Source: Flavobacterium subsaxonicum WB 4.1-42 = DSM 21790
GTDB taxonomy: Bacteria > Bacteroidota > Bacteroidia > Flavobacteriales > Flavobacteriaceae
Assembly (NCBI RefSeq): GCF_000422725.1
Contig: NZ_AUGP01000025.1
Location: 62,001 to 126,000 of the forward strand
Reading direction: 5' to 3'
DNA: 64,000 nt
In this document: positions 52,635-62,300 of the stretch, in pieces
How positions within the stretch are numbered: position 1 is the stretch's first letter
How the letters are laid out: every line of letters starts with the position of its first letter
The notes under the pieces: model-generated
Databases searched by the model: none
What the model saw: only the letters and a program-made list of their open reading frames with translations
Told to the model about the DNA's origin: nothing
Program-made: the position numbers and the translations under genes

Positions 52635-53183
52635 ATGAAAAATCTAAGATTTATACTCGTACTCATCATTTTAACCATCTATAACTGCATGTATGCCCAA
52701 AAGTATACTACTAAAACGGGTAACATTAAGTTTGAGGCTACGGTACCTTCTTTTGAAGAAGTAGCAGGTGAGAACAAAACAGCATCGGCAGTGGTGGAGT
52801 CGTCTACCGGAGATATTGCCGTACTGGCTTTAATGAAGGGCTTCCGCTTTAAAGTAGCCTTAATGGAAGAGCACTTTAACGAGAATTACGTAGAGTCGGA
52901 TAAATACCCCAAGGCTACTTTTAAAGGAAAGATAGAAGGGTTTGATGCATCGAAACTAACCTCAGAACCAAAAGCTTACACCATTACGGGCGACTTAACG
53001 CTTCATGGCAAAACCAAAAAAGTGACCGATTCGGCTAAGATATCTAAGTCGGGTAACACCATAACTGTAACAGGAGCTTTTGAAGTGAAGCCCGGTGATT
53101 TTGCTATCGAAATTCCGAGTGTGGTCAGCAAAAAAGTATCCGATAAGATCAGTGTAACCTATAGCTTTTCGCTAATCAAATAA
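52635..53183 (+). CDS. YceI-family periplasmic protein
   Basis: 182 residues with a signal peptide ending MYAQ. The YceI lipocalin-like barrel is recognised by TKTGNIKFEATVPS at the start, the block ENYVESDKYPKATFKGKIEG, TITGDLTLHGKTKKVT and the ending VSVTYSF-like strand. The family binds long isoprenoid or other hydrophobic molecules in a central cavity; the ligand here is unknown. Fourth gene of the operon, 12 nt after the cytochrome-like gene. Confidence 0.9.
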   Translation: MKNLRFILVLIILTIYNCMYAQKYTTKTGNIKFEATVPSFEEVAGENKTASAVVESSTGDIAVLALMKGFRFKVALMEEHFNENYVESDKYPKATFKGKIEGFDASKLTSEPKAYTITGDLTLHGKTKKVTDSAKISKSGNTITVTGAFEVKPGDFAIEIPSVVSKKVSDKISVTYSFSLIK

Positions 53184-53192
53184 CAGAAGGAT

Positions 53193-53708
53193 ATGAAAAA
53201 GCTGTTTTTACTGATAGTCCTGATAGGCACCCTATGCACCGCCCAGGACAAAGATGTTTTTGATACCGCCCGTTTTGGCACTGTAGAGCAGATGCAGGCG
53301 CTGGTAAAAAAGAATAAAGACACCGTAAACGCGCTTAACCCGGCCGGGTTTTCGCCGTTAATACTGGCCTGCTACAGGGGCAATGTGCCTGTGGCAGAAT
53401 ACCTTGCTAAAAATGTTAAGGATGTTAACTACAACAGTTCTAACGGTACGGCTTTAGCATCTGTCGCTGTAAAGGGCGACGTTAAACTGGCAAAGCTGCT
53501 TTTAGAGAACAAGGCCAACCCCAACATTGCCGATGCCAATGGGGTAACCCCGTTGGTATATGCAGTACAATTTCAAAATAAAGAACTTATAATGCTGCTG
53601 CTCAAATACAAAGCAGATAAAAATAAGAAAGACAACGAGGGCAAATCGCCTTACGACCACGCCGTATTTACAAATAACCAGGATATTATCAACTTATTAA
53701 AAAATTAG
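53193..53708 (+). CDS. Exported ankyrin-repeat protein
   Basis: 171 residues with a signal peptide ([18 protein letters not shown]). The mature part is built of four to five ankyrin repeats: [60 protein letters not shown] and [21 protein letters not shown] periplasmic protein-protein interaction scaffold. Fifth gene of the operon, 9 nt behind yceI-like and 4 nt before the T9SS gene. Confidence 0.92.
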   Translation: MKKLFLLIVLIGTLCTAQDKDVFDTARFGTVEQMQALVKKNKDTVNALNPAGFSPLILACYRGNVPVAEYLAKNVKDVNYNSSNGTALASVAVKGDVKLAKLLLENKANPNIADANGVTPLVYAVQFQNKELIMLLLKYKADKNKKDNEGKSPYDHAVFTNNQDIINLLKN

Positions 53709-53712
53709 AAAA

Positions 53713-55392
53713 ATGAAAAGAATATTACTAATGGCCTTGCTCTCATTGTCGGCGTTAAGCCTTCAGGCTCAGAGCAAAACAACAGGATCGGTATCCCTTA
53801 TGACGGGCTTAACCGCCAAATTAGACCTTAACAACACCACTACCACGGCAACGCTAACCCTAACGGGCCCAAGCGACAGGTGGTTCGCCCTGCAGTTTGG
53901 TTCGTTTACCAATAGCGGAGGCATGCAATCCGGTACCGATTTGGTGTACTACAACGGCACTACACTGGTAGATGCTTCTCAAAACGGGGTAGGGGCTTTC
54001 CCTTCTATAGATGCCAGTAACGATTGGACTGTGAGCTCTAACACCGTTACCGGAACAACGCGTACCATTGTTGCAACCCGTTCTTTTACAGGCGGTACCG
54101 GCGATTATACCTTTGTGTATAACGATGCCAATATCGATTTTGTATATGCTCGCGGTGCGTCGGCATCGTTTGCCATCGCCAATCATGGTGCTAACAGGGG
54201 ATATGCGTTAAACAAAACCTTTACGTGCATACCACCGGCTGCGCCAACAGCTTCTGCACAAGCATTTTGCGCCGGTGCAACCGTTGCTAACCTAACAGCT
54301 ACAGGCCTTGCAGGTGCCACGTTTAACTGGTATACTACAGCAACAGGCGGTACAGCTTTAGCGGGTACAACAGCGCTTAACACAGCTACCTACTATGTAG
54401 CCCAGACACTTAGCGCCTGCGAAAGCGACAGGACACCGGTTACGGTTAACATTACTACATTAGGCCTGCCAACTGCAACGGCAACCCAAAATATATGCAC
54501 AGCGGGTACCGTGGCTAACCTAACGGCTACAGGCCAAACGGGAGCTACAATTAACTGGTACACAGCAGCTACAGGTGGTTCGCCATTGGCTTCTACTACA
54601 GCACTTACTAATGGTACGTACTTCGTAGGCCAGACTTTAGGCGACTGTTCAAGCACAAGGGCAAGCGTAACTGTAACTATAACAACGGTTAACGCACCCA
54701 CTGTAACAGCAGCACAAACCTATTGTTCAGGCACTACGGTAGCTAACCTATCAGCTACAGGCACAGGCATTCAATGGTACAGCACAGTAGGCGGTACACC
54801 GCTTGCTACAACAGCACCGTTAACTGCGGGTAACTACTTTGCTACACAGACTGTTACAGGTTGCGAGAGCGCTACAGCACAGGTAACGGTAACGCTTAAC
54901 GCGGCATCGGTAATACCAACGGGAGATGCTACACAGGAGTTCTTAGCAGGCGAAACCATTGCAACACTGGATGTTACAACAGCCACCGGAGCTACCGTAA
55001 CATGGTACACGCTTAATGGTACTACCTATACCGAAGTGCCTGTAACTACAGTACTTACAGACGATACTACCTACTTTGTAGCCCAGGACACCAACGGTTG
55101 CGAGAGCCCTAAATTCGGCATCACGGCTAACCTTGTACTATCGGCTAACAGCTTTAACCTTAAAGATGTAGTGGTGTATCCTAACCCAACATCGGGTGTG
55201 GTTACAGTATCAGGTAGTACGCAACTTACTGGTATATCGGTAATTAACATGCTTGGGCAGGAAGTTCTTACCCAAAAAGCTAACGACACATCGGTACAGG
55301 TAAACGTATCGCAGCTTGCCTCAGGTACTTACATCCTTAAGGTTACTGCTGCCAACGGCGCAACAGGATCTGTAAGGGTGGTTAAACAATAA
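53713..55392 (+). CDS. T9SS-secreted protein with Ig-like repeats, last gene of the operon
   Basis: 559 residues with a signal peptide ending LQAQ. An N-terminal beta domain (about 20-175; [27 protein letters not shown]) resembles a small DOMON-type or similar sandwich. Four Ig-like repeats follow with the pattern [19 protein letters not shown] and TYFVAQT..CES (about 180-470), then a type A sorting domain starting [16 protein letters not shown] and ending SVRVVKQ. The repeats are near-copies of each other. The DOMON idea fits a redox operon with a CxxCH protein but is not proven. Confidence 0.85.
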   Translation: MKRILLMALLSLSALSLQAQSKTTGSVSLMTGLTAKLDLNNTTTTATLTLTGPSDRWFALQFGSFTNSGGMQSGTDLVYYNGTTLVDASQNGVGAFPSIDASNDWTVSSNTVTGTTRTIVATRSFTGGTGDYTFVYNDANIDFVYARGASASFAIANHGANRGYALNKTFTCIPPAAPTASAQAFCAGATVANLTATGLAGATFNWYTTATGGTALAGTTALNTATYYVAQTLSACESDRTPVTVNITTLGLPTATATQNICTAGTVANLTATGQTGATINWYTAATGGSPLASTTALTNGTYFVGQTLGDCSSTRASVTVTITTVNAPTVTAAQTYCSGTTVANLSATGTGIQWYSTVGGTPLATTAPLTAGNYFATQTVTGCESATAQVTVTLNAASVIPTGDATQEFLAGETIATLDVTTATGATVTWYTLNGTTYTEVPVTTVLTDDTTYFVAQDTNGCESPKFGITANLVLSANSFNLKDVVVYPNPTSGVVTVSGSTQLTGISVINMLGQEVLTQKANDTSVQVNVSQLASGTYILKVTAANGATGSVRVVKQ

Positions 55393-55416
55393 CCTATATA
55401 CTACTTTTAAATAGGT

Positions 55417-55443
55417 AAAGGCCTCCAAATTTTGGGGGCCTTT
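55417..55443 (+). terminator. Terminator of the six-gene envelope operon
   Basis: AAAGGCCTCC / GGGGGCCTTT stem (one G-T pair), loop AAATTTT, then a short T-rich tail. Confidence 0.8.
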
Positions 55444-55497
55444 GCCGTTTTATATTTTATCAGAAAAAGCTTTCATAAATTCGATAAAAAGTGCTTA

Positions 55498-55520
55498 ATA
55501 TTTCACTTTCGGACTTCGAG
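55498..55520 (+). repeat. Dispersed 23-nt repeat, copy 2
   Basis: Identical to 5324-5346, same orientation, intergenic. Confidence 0.6.
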
Positions 55521-55707
55521 TTACGCTATTTTGCGCACATTAAACCAAACGACAGTTTTGCGTGCTGATTTTGTGGGTTAGCCATCCCAAAAAATGCAGG
55601 CAAAATAATTTACTGCAATTGCCGCTTCAGTACTAACGGTAAAAAGCCGCCGTAACTTTGTGGTCTCAAAATATTAAAATACATTTACTTTTCTAAAACC
55701 AATCAAC

Positions 55708-56367
55708 ATGCCGCAATACACCGCCTTTATTTTTGATATGAACGGAACCATGATTAACGACATGCACTACCACGAAATGGCATGGTTTAATATCCTGGTT
55801 AAAGAGCTTAATGCCGGGCTAACCCAGGCCGAGATCAAGCTGAACATGTACGGCAAAAATGAGGAGCTGTTTGAACGTGTTTTTGGCCCCGGAAAATACA
55901 CCAAAGAAGAAATTGCCGCCTTTACCCACCGCAAAGAAGGGCGCTACCGCGAAGACTTTTTACCCGACCTGAAACTTATAGATGGCCTGGATACCCTGCT
56001 TGCCAAAGCCAAAGCCCAGAGCATTAAGCTGGCTATTGGCACCGCCGCCATTACCGCCAATGTAGATTTTGTGCTCGATAACCTTAACATTCGCGAGTAC
56101 TTTCCGGTGGTTGTAGGCCCCGAAGACGTGGTTACCAGCAAACCCGACCCCGAGGTGTTTTTAAAAGCCGCCCAACTGTTAGGTGTAGACCCCGCCAGTT
56201 GCATAGTGTTCGAAGATTCGCCTAAAGGCATAGAGGCCGCCCGCCGTGCCGGTATGAAAGCCGTTGGCATTGCCTCCTACCACACACCCGAAGAGCTGGC
56301 TAACGATAACGTGCTTTGCGTGGTTGATGATTATAACGATGCCGTGCTTAATGGACTGATTTTTTAG
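55708..56367 (+). CDS. HAD-superfamily phosphatase (beta-phosphoglucomutase-like)
   Basis: 219 residues, typical HAD subclass IA with a helical cap. Motif I is FIFDMNGTMIND: the nucleophile D10 is present, but the second Asp of DxD is Asn12, a change that should slow the acid/base step. Motif II lies near LAIGTAAITANV, motif III is the Lys in VTSKPDPEVFLKAA, motif IV is FEDSPKGIEAARRAGM. The cap has the look of sugar-phosphate phosphatases or phosphoglucomutases, so a small phosphorylated sugar is a likely substrate. Stands alone, followed by the repeat-rich small-gene region. Confidence 0.88.
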   Translation: MPQYTAFIFDMNGTMINDMHYHEMAWFNILVKELNAGLTQAEIKLNMYGKNEELFERVFGPGKYTKEEIAAFTHRKEGRYREDFLPDLKLIDGLDTLLAKAKAQSIKLAIGTAAITANVDFVLDNLNIREYFPVVVGPEDVVTSKPDPEVFLKAAQLLGVDPASCIVFEDSPKGIEAARRAGMKAVGIASYHTPEELANDNVLCVVDDYNDAVLNGLIF

Positions 56368-56427
56368 ATTTCAGATTTTAGAATTGAGATTTTAGATTTG
56401 AGCTCTTAGAATGAATGCGGCGTTTTT

Positions 56428-56482
56428 CCATTTCGACCTAAGCCTGCTGCCGATAGGTAGGCACAGCGAAGAGGAGATATCT
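56428..56482 (+). repeat. REP-like repeat, copy A
   Basis: Starts CCATTTCGACCTAAGCCTGC and ends in GCGAAGAGGAGATATCT. The ends are imperfectly complementary, so a folded structure is expected. Family members at 56531, 57159, 57762 and 59175. Confidence 0.7.
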
Positions 56483-56500
56483 CTAATTATTTATTATTGC

Positions 56501-56550
56501 CGGCACGAATTGCAAATCAGTGCTATTTGGGGGCAGCGAAGTGGAGAAAT
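56501..56550 (+). repeat. Hairpin repeat plus partial REP copy
   Basis: GGCACGAATTGCAAATCAGT hairpin-type unit (56501-56530) followed by GGGCAGCGAAGTGGAGAAAT (56531-56550), the right half of the REP-like repeat. It ends 8 nt before the next gene. Confidence 0.65.
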
Positions 56551-56558
56551 TTTAAATT

Positions 56559-57104
56559 ATGATAAAATTGATAAAGTTTATTTTAATAGCATTACTAGCC
56601 AATTCTTGCATATCAAAAAAGGGGACAGAATACGCAAACGATTTTAATAATATGGAAGACACTGTGTTTAAGGAAAAATATTTTGAATCAGAAATTACTG
56701 ACAAGTATAGTTATAAAAATATAAAATACGGTGAAGCTTATTTTGTATATGATAATAATTTTACTTTTCAGATCATTGTATTTTCTGAGAACAAATTTAT
56801 TTATAAATCGCAATTAATGGCGAACGAAACAAGAAGTAACTTTCCAGTACAAAAATTATTTAGGGGCAGTACTTTTTCGGTTAACGGAAACACACTGAAA
56901 ATAAAAAGTATGGCAAGAACTCCTGGCAATACATATTTAGTAGTTGAGGAAGGAATAATTAAGAACGACACAATTTATATTAATAAACAGTATAATGCAC
57001 ATGGTATTAGAAATAAAGAAATATTATCTAAAGAAATATACTTGGCTCCTGATATTAAAGTAGTTAATTTTGAAAACAATTATTACGTTGAAAAAATTAA
57101 TTAG
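56559..57104 (+). CDS. Lipoprotein of unknown function
   Basis: 181 residues. Lipoprotein signal with lipobox ANSC (Cys near residue 17), then Lys/Asn/Tyr-rich sequence (FNNMEDTVFKEKYFESEITD, GEAYFVYDNNFTFQIIVFSE, GSTFSVNGNTLKIKS). AT-rich codon use. No domain recognised. It is the first of five small genes that are separated one from the other by repeats. Confidence 0.65.
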   Translation: MIKLIKFILIALLANSCISKKGTEYANDFNNMEDTVFKEKYFESEITDKYSYKNIKYGEAYFVYDNNFTFQIIVFSENKFIYKSQLMANETRSNFPVQKLFRGSTFSVNGNTLKIKSMARTPGNTYLVVEEGIIKNDTIYINKQYNAHGIRNKEILSKEIYLAPDIKVVNFENNYYVEKIN

Positions 57105-57123
57105 TTATATTGAATTTCTCAAT

Positions 57124-57193
57124 AGCGCATATTTCCAATCCGTGCCATACACTTTTTTCATTTCGACCGCGGCGCAGCGAAGTGGAGAAATCT
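57124..57193 (+). repeat. Hairpin repeat plus REP-like repeat, copy B
   Basis: A GGATT/AATCC-type unit (57124-57147; CCAATCCGTGCC) directly followed by a REP-like unit (57159-57193; CATTTCGACC to GTGGAGAAATCT). Nearly identical over about 65 nt to 59147-59210. Confidence 0.75.
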
Positions 57194-57262
57194 GTAAGTA
57201 TTTAAGTGTTGACAAGGATACAAATTTGCGCTATTGGGAGCGAATAAAAAATCAGAACAAAA

Positions 57263-57736
57263 ATGAAAAAAATTACTCTATTTACCTTACTCTTAACCTT
57301 GATAATTTCTTGTAGCAAAGATAAATCTGAGTCTATATCCCGAGTGAAGAAGGAAGAATTAAATATGGCAACAAATGATTTATCATTTGATAAACTGAAA
57401 AATACACGATGGATTATAGGTGAAAATGGATTAAATGGTGAAACACCTGACACTATTATTTTTGACAAGCCAAATAAACTAACTTATATAAGTACTGATA
57501 CAGGCAAAGAAATATTAGATTATTCGATTGAAAAAGACACCATCACATATATATCATATTCATCCGAAGCTAATCTTGAAACTGATGATGAAATAAATTG
57601 TGAGCAAAAGAACAAGCTGCTTTTTTTAGATACCAAATTGAAATATATTTATTTTGAGCAAAAATGTTCTAATACTCCTAATTCAGAGAAAATAAATATG
57701 GAAGGTCAAAACGCATATTTCCGAAAAATTAAATAA
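57263..57736 (+). CDS. Lipoprotein of unknown function
   Basis: 157 residues. Lipoprotein signal MKKITLFTLLLTLIISC with the Cys at 17. The mature part has FDKLKNTRWIIGENGLNGET, IIFDKPNKLTYIS and a late Cys pair in NCEQKNKLLFLDTKLKYIYF, a lipocalin-like one-domain pattern seen in many small flavobacterial lipoproteins. AT-rich. It is framed by repeats on both sides. Confidence 0.65.
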   Translation: MKKITLFTLLLTLIISCSKDKSESISRVKKEELNMATNDLSFDKLKNTRWIIGENGLNGETPDTIIFDKPNKLTYISTDTGKEILDYSIEKDTITYISYSSEANLETDDEINCEQKNKLLFLDTKLKYIYFEQKCSNTPNSEKINMEGQNAYFRKIK

Positions 57737-57761
57737 AACATATGTAGAATGTAGCGTTGTT

Positions 57762-57865
57762 CCATTTCGACCTAAGCCTGCCTGCCGATTGGTAGGCGTA
57801 GCGAAGAAGAGAAATCTATAATTATTTATAAGTGTAGTAACGGATTGCAAATCCGCGCTATCTGG
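57762..57865 (+). repeat. REP-like repeat copy C plus hairpin repeat
   Basis: 57762-57817 repeats copy A almost exactly (CCATTTCGACCTAAGCCTGC ... GAGAAATCT). It is followed by CGGATTGCAAATCCGCGCTA (57841-57860), the best-formed member of the hairpin family (GGATT / AATCC arms). Confidence 0.75.
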
Positions 57866-57914
57866 GTACATATATAAAATATAACTTTAATCCACAAGAA
57901 CTAGTTAAGAGAAC

Positions 57915-58262
57915 TTATTTTGGAATACTAAATAACCCTTTTTCAGTTATACATAATCCCTCTATTTTAAAATCTAATGCTACAGTTAGAGATTCAATAA
58001 CAGCGTACATTAGTAGCATATTTGTTGTATCTACAGGCATCAGTCTAATATTATTAATTTCGACATCGAAACCTTTTTTAAATTTTTCGAAAAAATAATA
58101 AATTCCTGTTTGTAAAAACAAGTCAGAATTTTCTAATATGAGATTTTCATTTTTTTCGATTTCAATATTAACTATCTTCTTATCATTTAAAACAGCTTTC
58201 ATATCAAATGAGACTCTAAAACCAATTCCATTAGCTAATTTAACTAAATTATATTTATACAT
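57915..58262 (-). CDS. Small protein of unknown function
   Basis: 115 residues, soluble. It opens MYKYNLVKLANGIGFRVSFD and continues KIVNIEIEKNENLI, with a later GFDVEINNIRLMPVDTTNML. The pattern of two strand-rich halves with a helix suggests an alpha/beta sandwich, but no family is recognised. Encoded opposite to the two lipoprotein genes, AT-rich, between repeats. Confidence 0.6.
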   Translation of the reverse strand: MYKYNLVKLANGIGFRVSFDMKAVLNDKKIVNIEIEKNENLILENSDLFLQTGIYYFFEKFKKGFDVEINNIRLMPVDTTNMLLMYAVIESLTVALDFKIEGLCITEKGLFSIPK

Positions 58263-58307
58263 ATTATTTGTTTTTTATTACTTTACCAATATCAACTTTT
58301 TTTAATT

Positions 58308-58343
58308 CCCCTGCTGGCGGAGCGTCATGCTCGCGCCCACAAG
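58308..58343 (+). repeat. Dispersed hairpin repeat, copy 2
   Basis: CCCCTGCTGGCGGAGCGTCA followed by TGCTCGCGCCCACAAG; aligns with the unit around 24102-24123 in the same orientation with scattered changes. Confidence 0.45.
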
Positions 58344-58374
58344 CAAGGCCTGCTAATAATAAAATATACACATC

Positions 58375-58770
58375 ATGGGGCTAATTATATATCCATTTCT
58401 TTTTATTACGGTCTTGCTAATAATTATGGACTTTATATTGATTATTAAATCGTTTTATAAGAGGCAATTTAAAAACAGAGAATTTATTTATGGGCTGGTT
58501 ATCGCTGTTGTATTGTACTTACTATTATTTCTTGATTATTATTTTAGTACTTCTGCCTATGGTTTAGGTGCCTACTTTTTATTTCCGTTTATAATGATAT
58601 GGATTCCGTTTCTAATCGCATTCATTCTGAGGTTTAGTAAAAAAGGTACATTAAGGCAAATTTCCAGATCAATAATAGTAAGCATTGTATTTTCTGGGTT
58701 GTTTATATTTTCATTCCAAAAAGTAACCTTTTACATACTCGATTTTTTAGCAATACCAAAAAGGTGGTAA
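58375..58770 (+). CDS. Small integral membrane protein of unknown function
   Basis: 131 residues with four predicted membrane segments: about 5-27 (FLFITVLLIIMDFILIIK), 38-56 (FIYGLVIAVVLYLLLFLDYY), 64-85 (GAYFLFPFIMIWIPFLIAFI) and 100-122 (IIVSIVFSGLFIFSF). Short polar loops; no active-site-like residues. The gene is AT-rich and lies alone between repeats. Confidence 0.65.
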   Translation: MGLIIYPFLFITVLLIIMDFILIIKSFYKRQFKNREFIYGLVIAVVLYLLLFLDYYFSTSAYGLGAYFLFPFIMIWIPFLIAFILRFSKKGTLRQISRSIIVSIVFSGLFIFSFQKVTFYILDFLAIPKRW

Positions 58771-58780
58771 TTGATAATTA

Positions 58781-58811
58781 CGGGCACGATTGCAAATCAG
58801 GCACGATCTGG
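58781..58811 (+). repeat. Hairpin repeat copy
   Basis: GGGCACGATTGCAAATCAGG followed by CACGATCTGG, a variant of the GGATT/AATCC family. It fills the space between two convergent small genes. Confidence 0.5.
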
Positions 58812-58816
58812 TTTTC

Positions 58817-59056
58817 TTATATAATAATTATTCCATTTTCTTTACACGTCTTTAGATAGGTAATAATGTCGTTTTCAATAACTAAATATGCTTCAATATC
58901 AGTAAATTTTAAGTCTTTAAGGTATTTACCAACTTTGGATATTATTTCACCACCTGTAGAACCACTTATTATGCAGTCTTTTATGTTTTCTACAACATCT
59001 GAAAACCTAAGCTGTAATTTGCTTTCTGAAACATTTAGTATTTTTTGATAATCCAT
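58817..59056 (-). CDS. Small protein of unknown function
   Basis: 79 residues, soluble: MDYQKILNVSESKLQLRFSD, then VVENIKDCIISGSTGGEIIS and FTDIEAYLVIENDIITYLKT. Predicted helix-helix-strand. No family recognised. Last of the five small genes in the repeat-rich region; read leftward, convergent with the membrane protein gene. Confidence 0.55.
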   Translation of the reverse strand: MDYQKILNVSESKLQLRFSDVVENIKDCIISGSTGGEIISKVGKYLKDLKFTDIEAYLVIENDIITYLKTCKENGIIII

Positions 59057-59140
59057 ATCATTAATTTTATTGGTGTTATTACATTATTCGTTGTTCCAAC
59101 TTTCTTAATAACTTTTACCGGTATTAGAGCTATCCACGAT

Positions 59141-59210
59141 AACGGATATTTCCAATCCGTGCCATACACTTTTTCCATTTCGATCGCAGCACAGTGCAGT
59201 GGAAAAATCT
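59141..59210 (+). repeat. Hairpin repeat plus REP-like repeat, copy D
   Basis: Near-identical to 57124-57193: AACGGATATTTCCAATCCGT followed by GCCATACAC and a REP-like unit (59175-59210). It closes the small-gene region on the right. Confidence 0.75.
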
Positions 59211-59317
59211 GTAATAAAGCGAGATGCCTCAATCACACCGCACCTGCAAAAACCCCCTCTTCAGCGCCTCTATTATCTCCCGTCTATCATCTATTATCTA
59301 ATCTCTACCATCTACCC

Positions 59318-62300
59318 CTAAAAATAAGCCCTAAGCTGCACACTACCCGTGTGTATGGCCTGGCTGGTTTCGCTTTTACGGCCCTGGTAGCTAACATTAA
59401 CATCTAAAAATTGGGTCAGGTTTTTTTGCAGCAGCAGTCGCCATGTAGTGTTTTGGCCGGGTTGCAGGCCCTGTAGCATCTGGTAGGCGGCGGCGCTGGT
59501 CTGTGTACCGCTAAAGTCGTTTTTATAAAGCGAGAATTCGCCACTGGCGGTAAATTTTTTCTCAGACGCGTAGGTAAACGACGTTCCCACCCGTTGCTGA
59601 CTCAGGGTTTCCAGATCGCCAATGCGGTTTTTCTTGTCCTGGTACTCATAAAACACATCCCAACTGGCATTACGCGAAAAAATGTACGACACCTTAGGCC
59701 CCACCAAATAACTGTCTATAGTATAGTTCTTGCTGCCGTAGGTATCGGCCACAGTGCTCGATTTAGTCGACTGCCCGTTAAAGCTCATCAGCCATGTTTT
59801 TTGTATCAGGTGGGCATACTGCGCCTGGTGCGATTGCGTTTTGGTATCCTGCGAGCCTACCGACAGCAAACTTTTTACCCTGTTGGTAATATAGGTATAG
59901 GTAACCGAATGCCGTTGCTTGCCACGGTTGTAAAACAGGCTGTTTCTAAACGATGAGTTAAGCCCCAGCAGTTCGTTTTCGCTTGTAGAAAATGGGTTCA
60001 GATCGAAGTTACCGGCATTGCGCTCAATCTTCCGGTCTATTAAAAACGAACTCTGGTTATAAAAATACGAAAGCAGTTTTTTAAAGCCGCCCATATTTTG
60101 CCACTGCGTAGGGTTTAAAGTAACCGACTGCGAGAATTTATTTTGGTGCGTGCGTATGTACACCTGGTTGGGCAAATACACACGCACATAAATTGCCTGG
60201 TCGGGGTAGGGGGCCACCTCAAACTCCTGCAGTTCCTGTATGCCGTTGCCGTTATAATCGTTCCATAAATACACGCCCTGCCCGGGGTCTACTTCTAAAT
60301 AAGTAAACTCCTGCTGCGCAATGGTGCCCGATGCCGTTTCATAAGCCGTGGTAACCTGCACAAGCTGGTCCCAATAGCGGTCGTTATACAAAAGGCGCGA
60401 GTTAAGGCTGGGCTCATCTGCAAAAGCAGCATCTTCAAACTTAAGCTTGCGGTAGTTAACAAAAAGGGTCAGGTCGCTTTTATCGGTCTTTAATAATCGC
60501 GACTTAAGGTAGTACGAGCGCGAGGTATTTACTTTTTCCAGCAACCCGTTAGTAAGGCTGTCGTTGGCGCGTTGCAGGTAGCCCAGTTCCACATACACCT
60601 TGGTACTATCGCCACGGCCTACAAAAGCACCATATTCGGTATACCGCTGGCTTAACGCCGAAAACTGCCCCGTTGCCTTTAGCCGTTCGCGGTTGTCTTC
60701 CAGGCGCAGGCTGCTGCCTACCCAGTTTTTGCCAAAGTGGTATTTAGCCAAAGCTTCGTTTCTTATAAAAGTCGACTTAGAATACGTGCCATCACTCTCC
60801 AGCCAGCTGCCCTGGTTTTGCACCACCAGCTTGTCTAACTTAAACTGGCCGTCTACCACGTGGCGCAGGCCGTTAAACGCACTCGAAAAATCCAGTTTTT
60901 CTACCTGGTAGTTAAGTTGCCCCTTTTTAGGAACGCGCAACGTAGTACCCGCCACAAGGTAGCTCTGGTTGGCCTCGGTAGTAATAATGTTGGTAAGGTT
61001 CCAGTCGCGGTTAAATTCGATATTAAAAAGGCGCTCAATGGTCCTGAAGTCCTTCTGCACAAACTGGTAGTTGGCAAACGCATCCAGTTCCCAGTCGCCT
61101 GTATAAAGGCGCTGCTTTGCGTTAAGCTTACCGGCAAGGCCGCTGTTGTTGCCATCGTCTATAGGCGAATAAAGGTTAAGGTCGTTGTTGCTAATGCCCG
61201 CCTCAAAATCTATAAGGGTTTTTTCGCTTGGGTTAAATTTACCAAGCACCGTAGCAATCTGAATTTTAGCCGGTGGCGTAAGGTTAATAACCGGCTCGTA
61301 ATTACCCTGCAATACACCATCTATAGGGGCGGCATATTGGTAAATTTTACCAATGGCCGCCGCATTAGCCAGCACATAGTTGCCCTGGTTGGTGCCCACA
61401 AGGCTAAAGCGCACATTGTATAAAACATCGTCGGCGTTGTTAGAATATTCAAAAACCTCCACCCCGCTAACGGTAATTTTTTTGTAGAGTACTTTATTCT
61501 CGGTATAGCTATCCACGTAGGCCGATGGCGCCGTCATCAGCGTAGTATCATCACCCGCCTGTTGCAGGGTGGCCACCTGCTCTTCGCTAAGGTTTTGCTG
61601 TAGTGGCTGGTTTTTCATATCGCTTTCAGAATATACATAACCGCCAATACTCCAGTCGTCGCGCTCGTGGGTAACACCACCGTAGGTAACAAAACGGGTA
61701 AAGTTTTGCTGGGTGTACTGGTACTCTACATTAATACGCATCTCTGATGTGATGGGGAAAAGCGAGGTGAAAATAATTTCGCCCGCATTATAGTCTATAA
61801 TATAGTCGTTGCTCTCGCCGCGCTCTAAGAGGATTCCGTTAACGTACACCCGCTCCGACCCCGATATTACCAGTACATACAGCTCGCCGCTATTGCCGGT
61901 AAGCTTATAAGGCCCCTGGTTGCCCTCCTGACCCGTAAAGGTACTGCGGGCATACTGGCCGCGCACTAAGGCCGCAGCTGCAAAGACAGACGTTTTGTTA
62001 CCCTCTTTACCAAAGTTAAAACTGGTAGAAAGCCCCTGTACTTTTTTGTTGAAGTTTAAAAACCGCGACTGCCGGTTCTCTAAAAACAGGTCGCCCGCGC
62101 GGATGTTCCACTTATCGCTAAACATCTCTATAAATATCTGGTCAAATTCATCCAGTTTTTGCGAATAGCCGCCTTCCTGCAGCGGTATATTACTGTCTTG
62201 TATAGACGCACGCAGGCTGACTTTATCTGATAGTTTGCCCGTAATCTGTAAATCCAGGTTAGAGTTAACCACGGCATTCTGGTTATTGCCCACCGTTATA

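Larger units (their letters stand above)
55393..55707. other. 315-nt intergenic region
   Basis: Holds the operon terminator (55417-55443) and the second copy of a dispersed 23-nt repeat (55498-55520). Otherwise no signal; a TACTTTTC near 55702 region resembles, but does not match, a -7 element of the following gene. Confidence 0.5.

Noticed and set aside
60860..61423. 187-residue frame opposite to the large outer-membrane protein
   Set aside because: Antisense shadow with composition determined by the coding strand.
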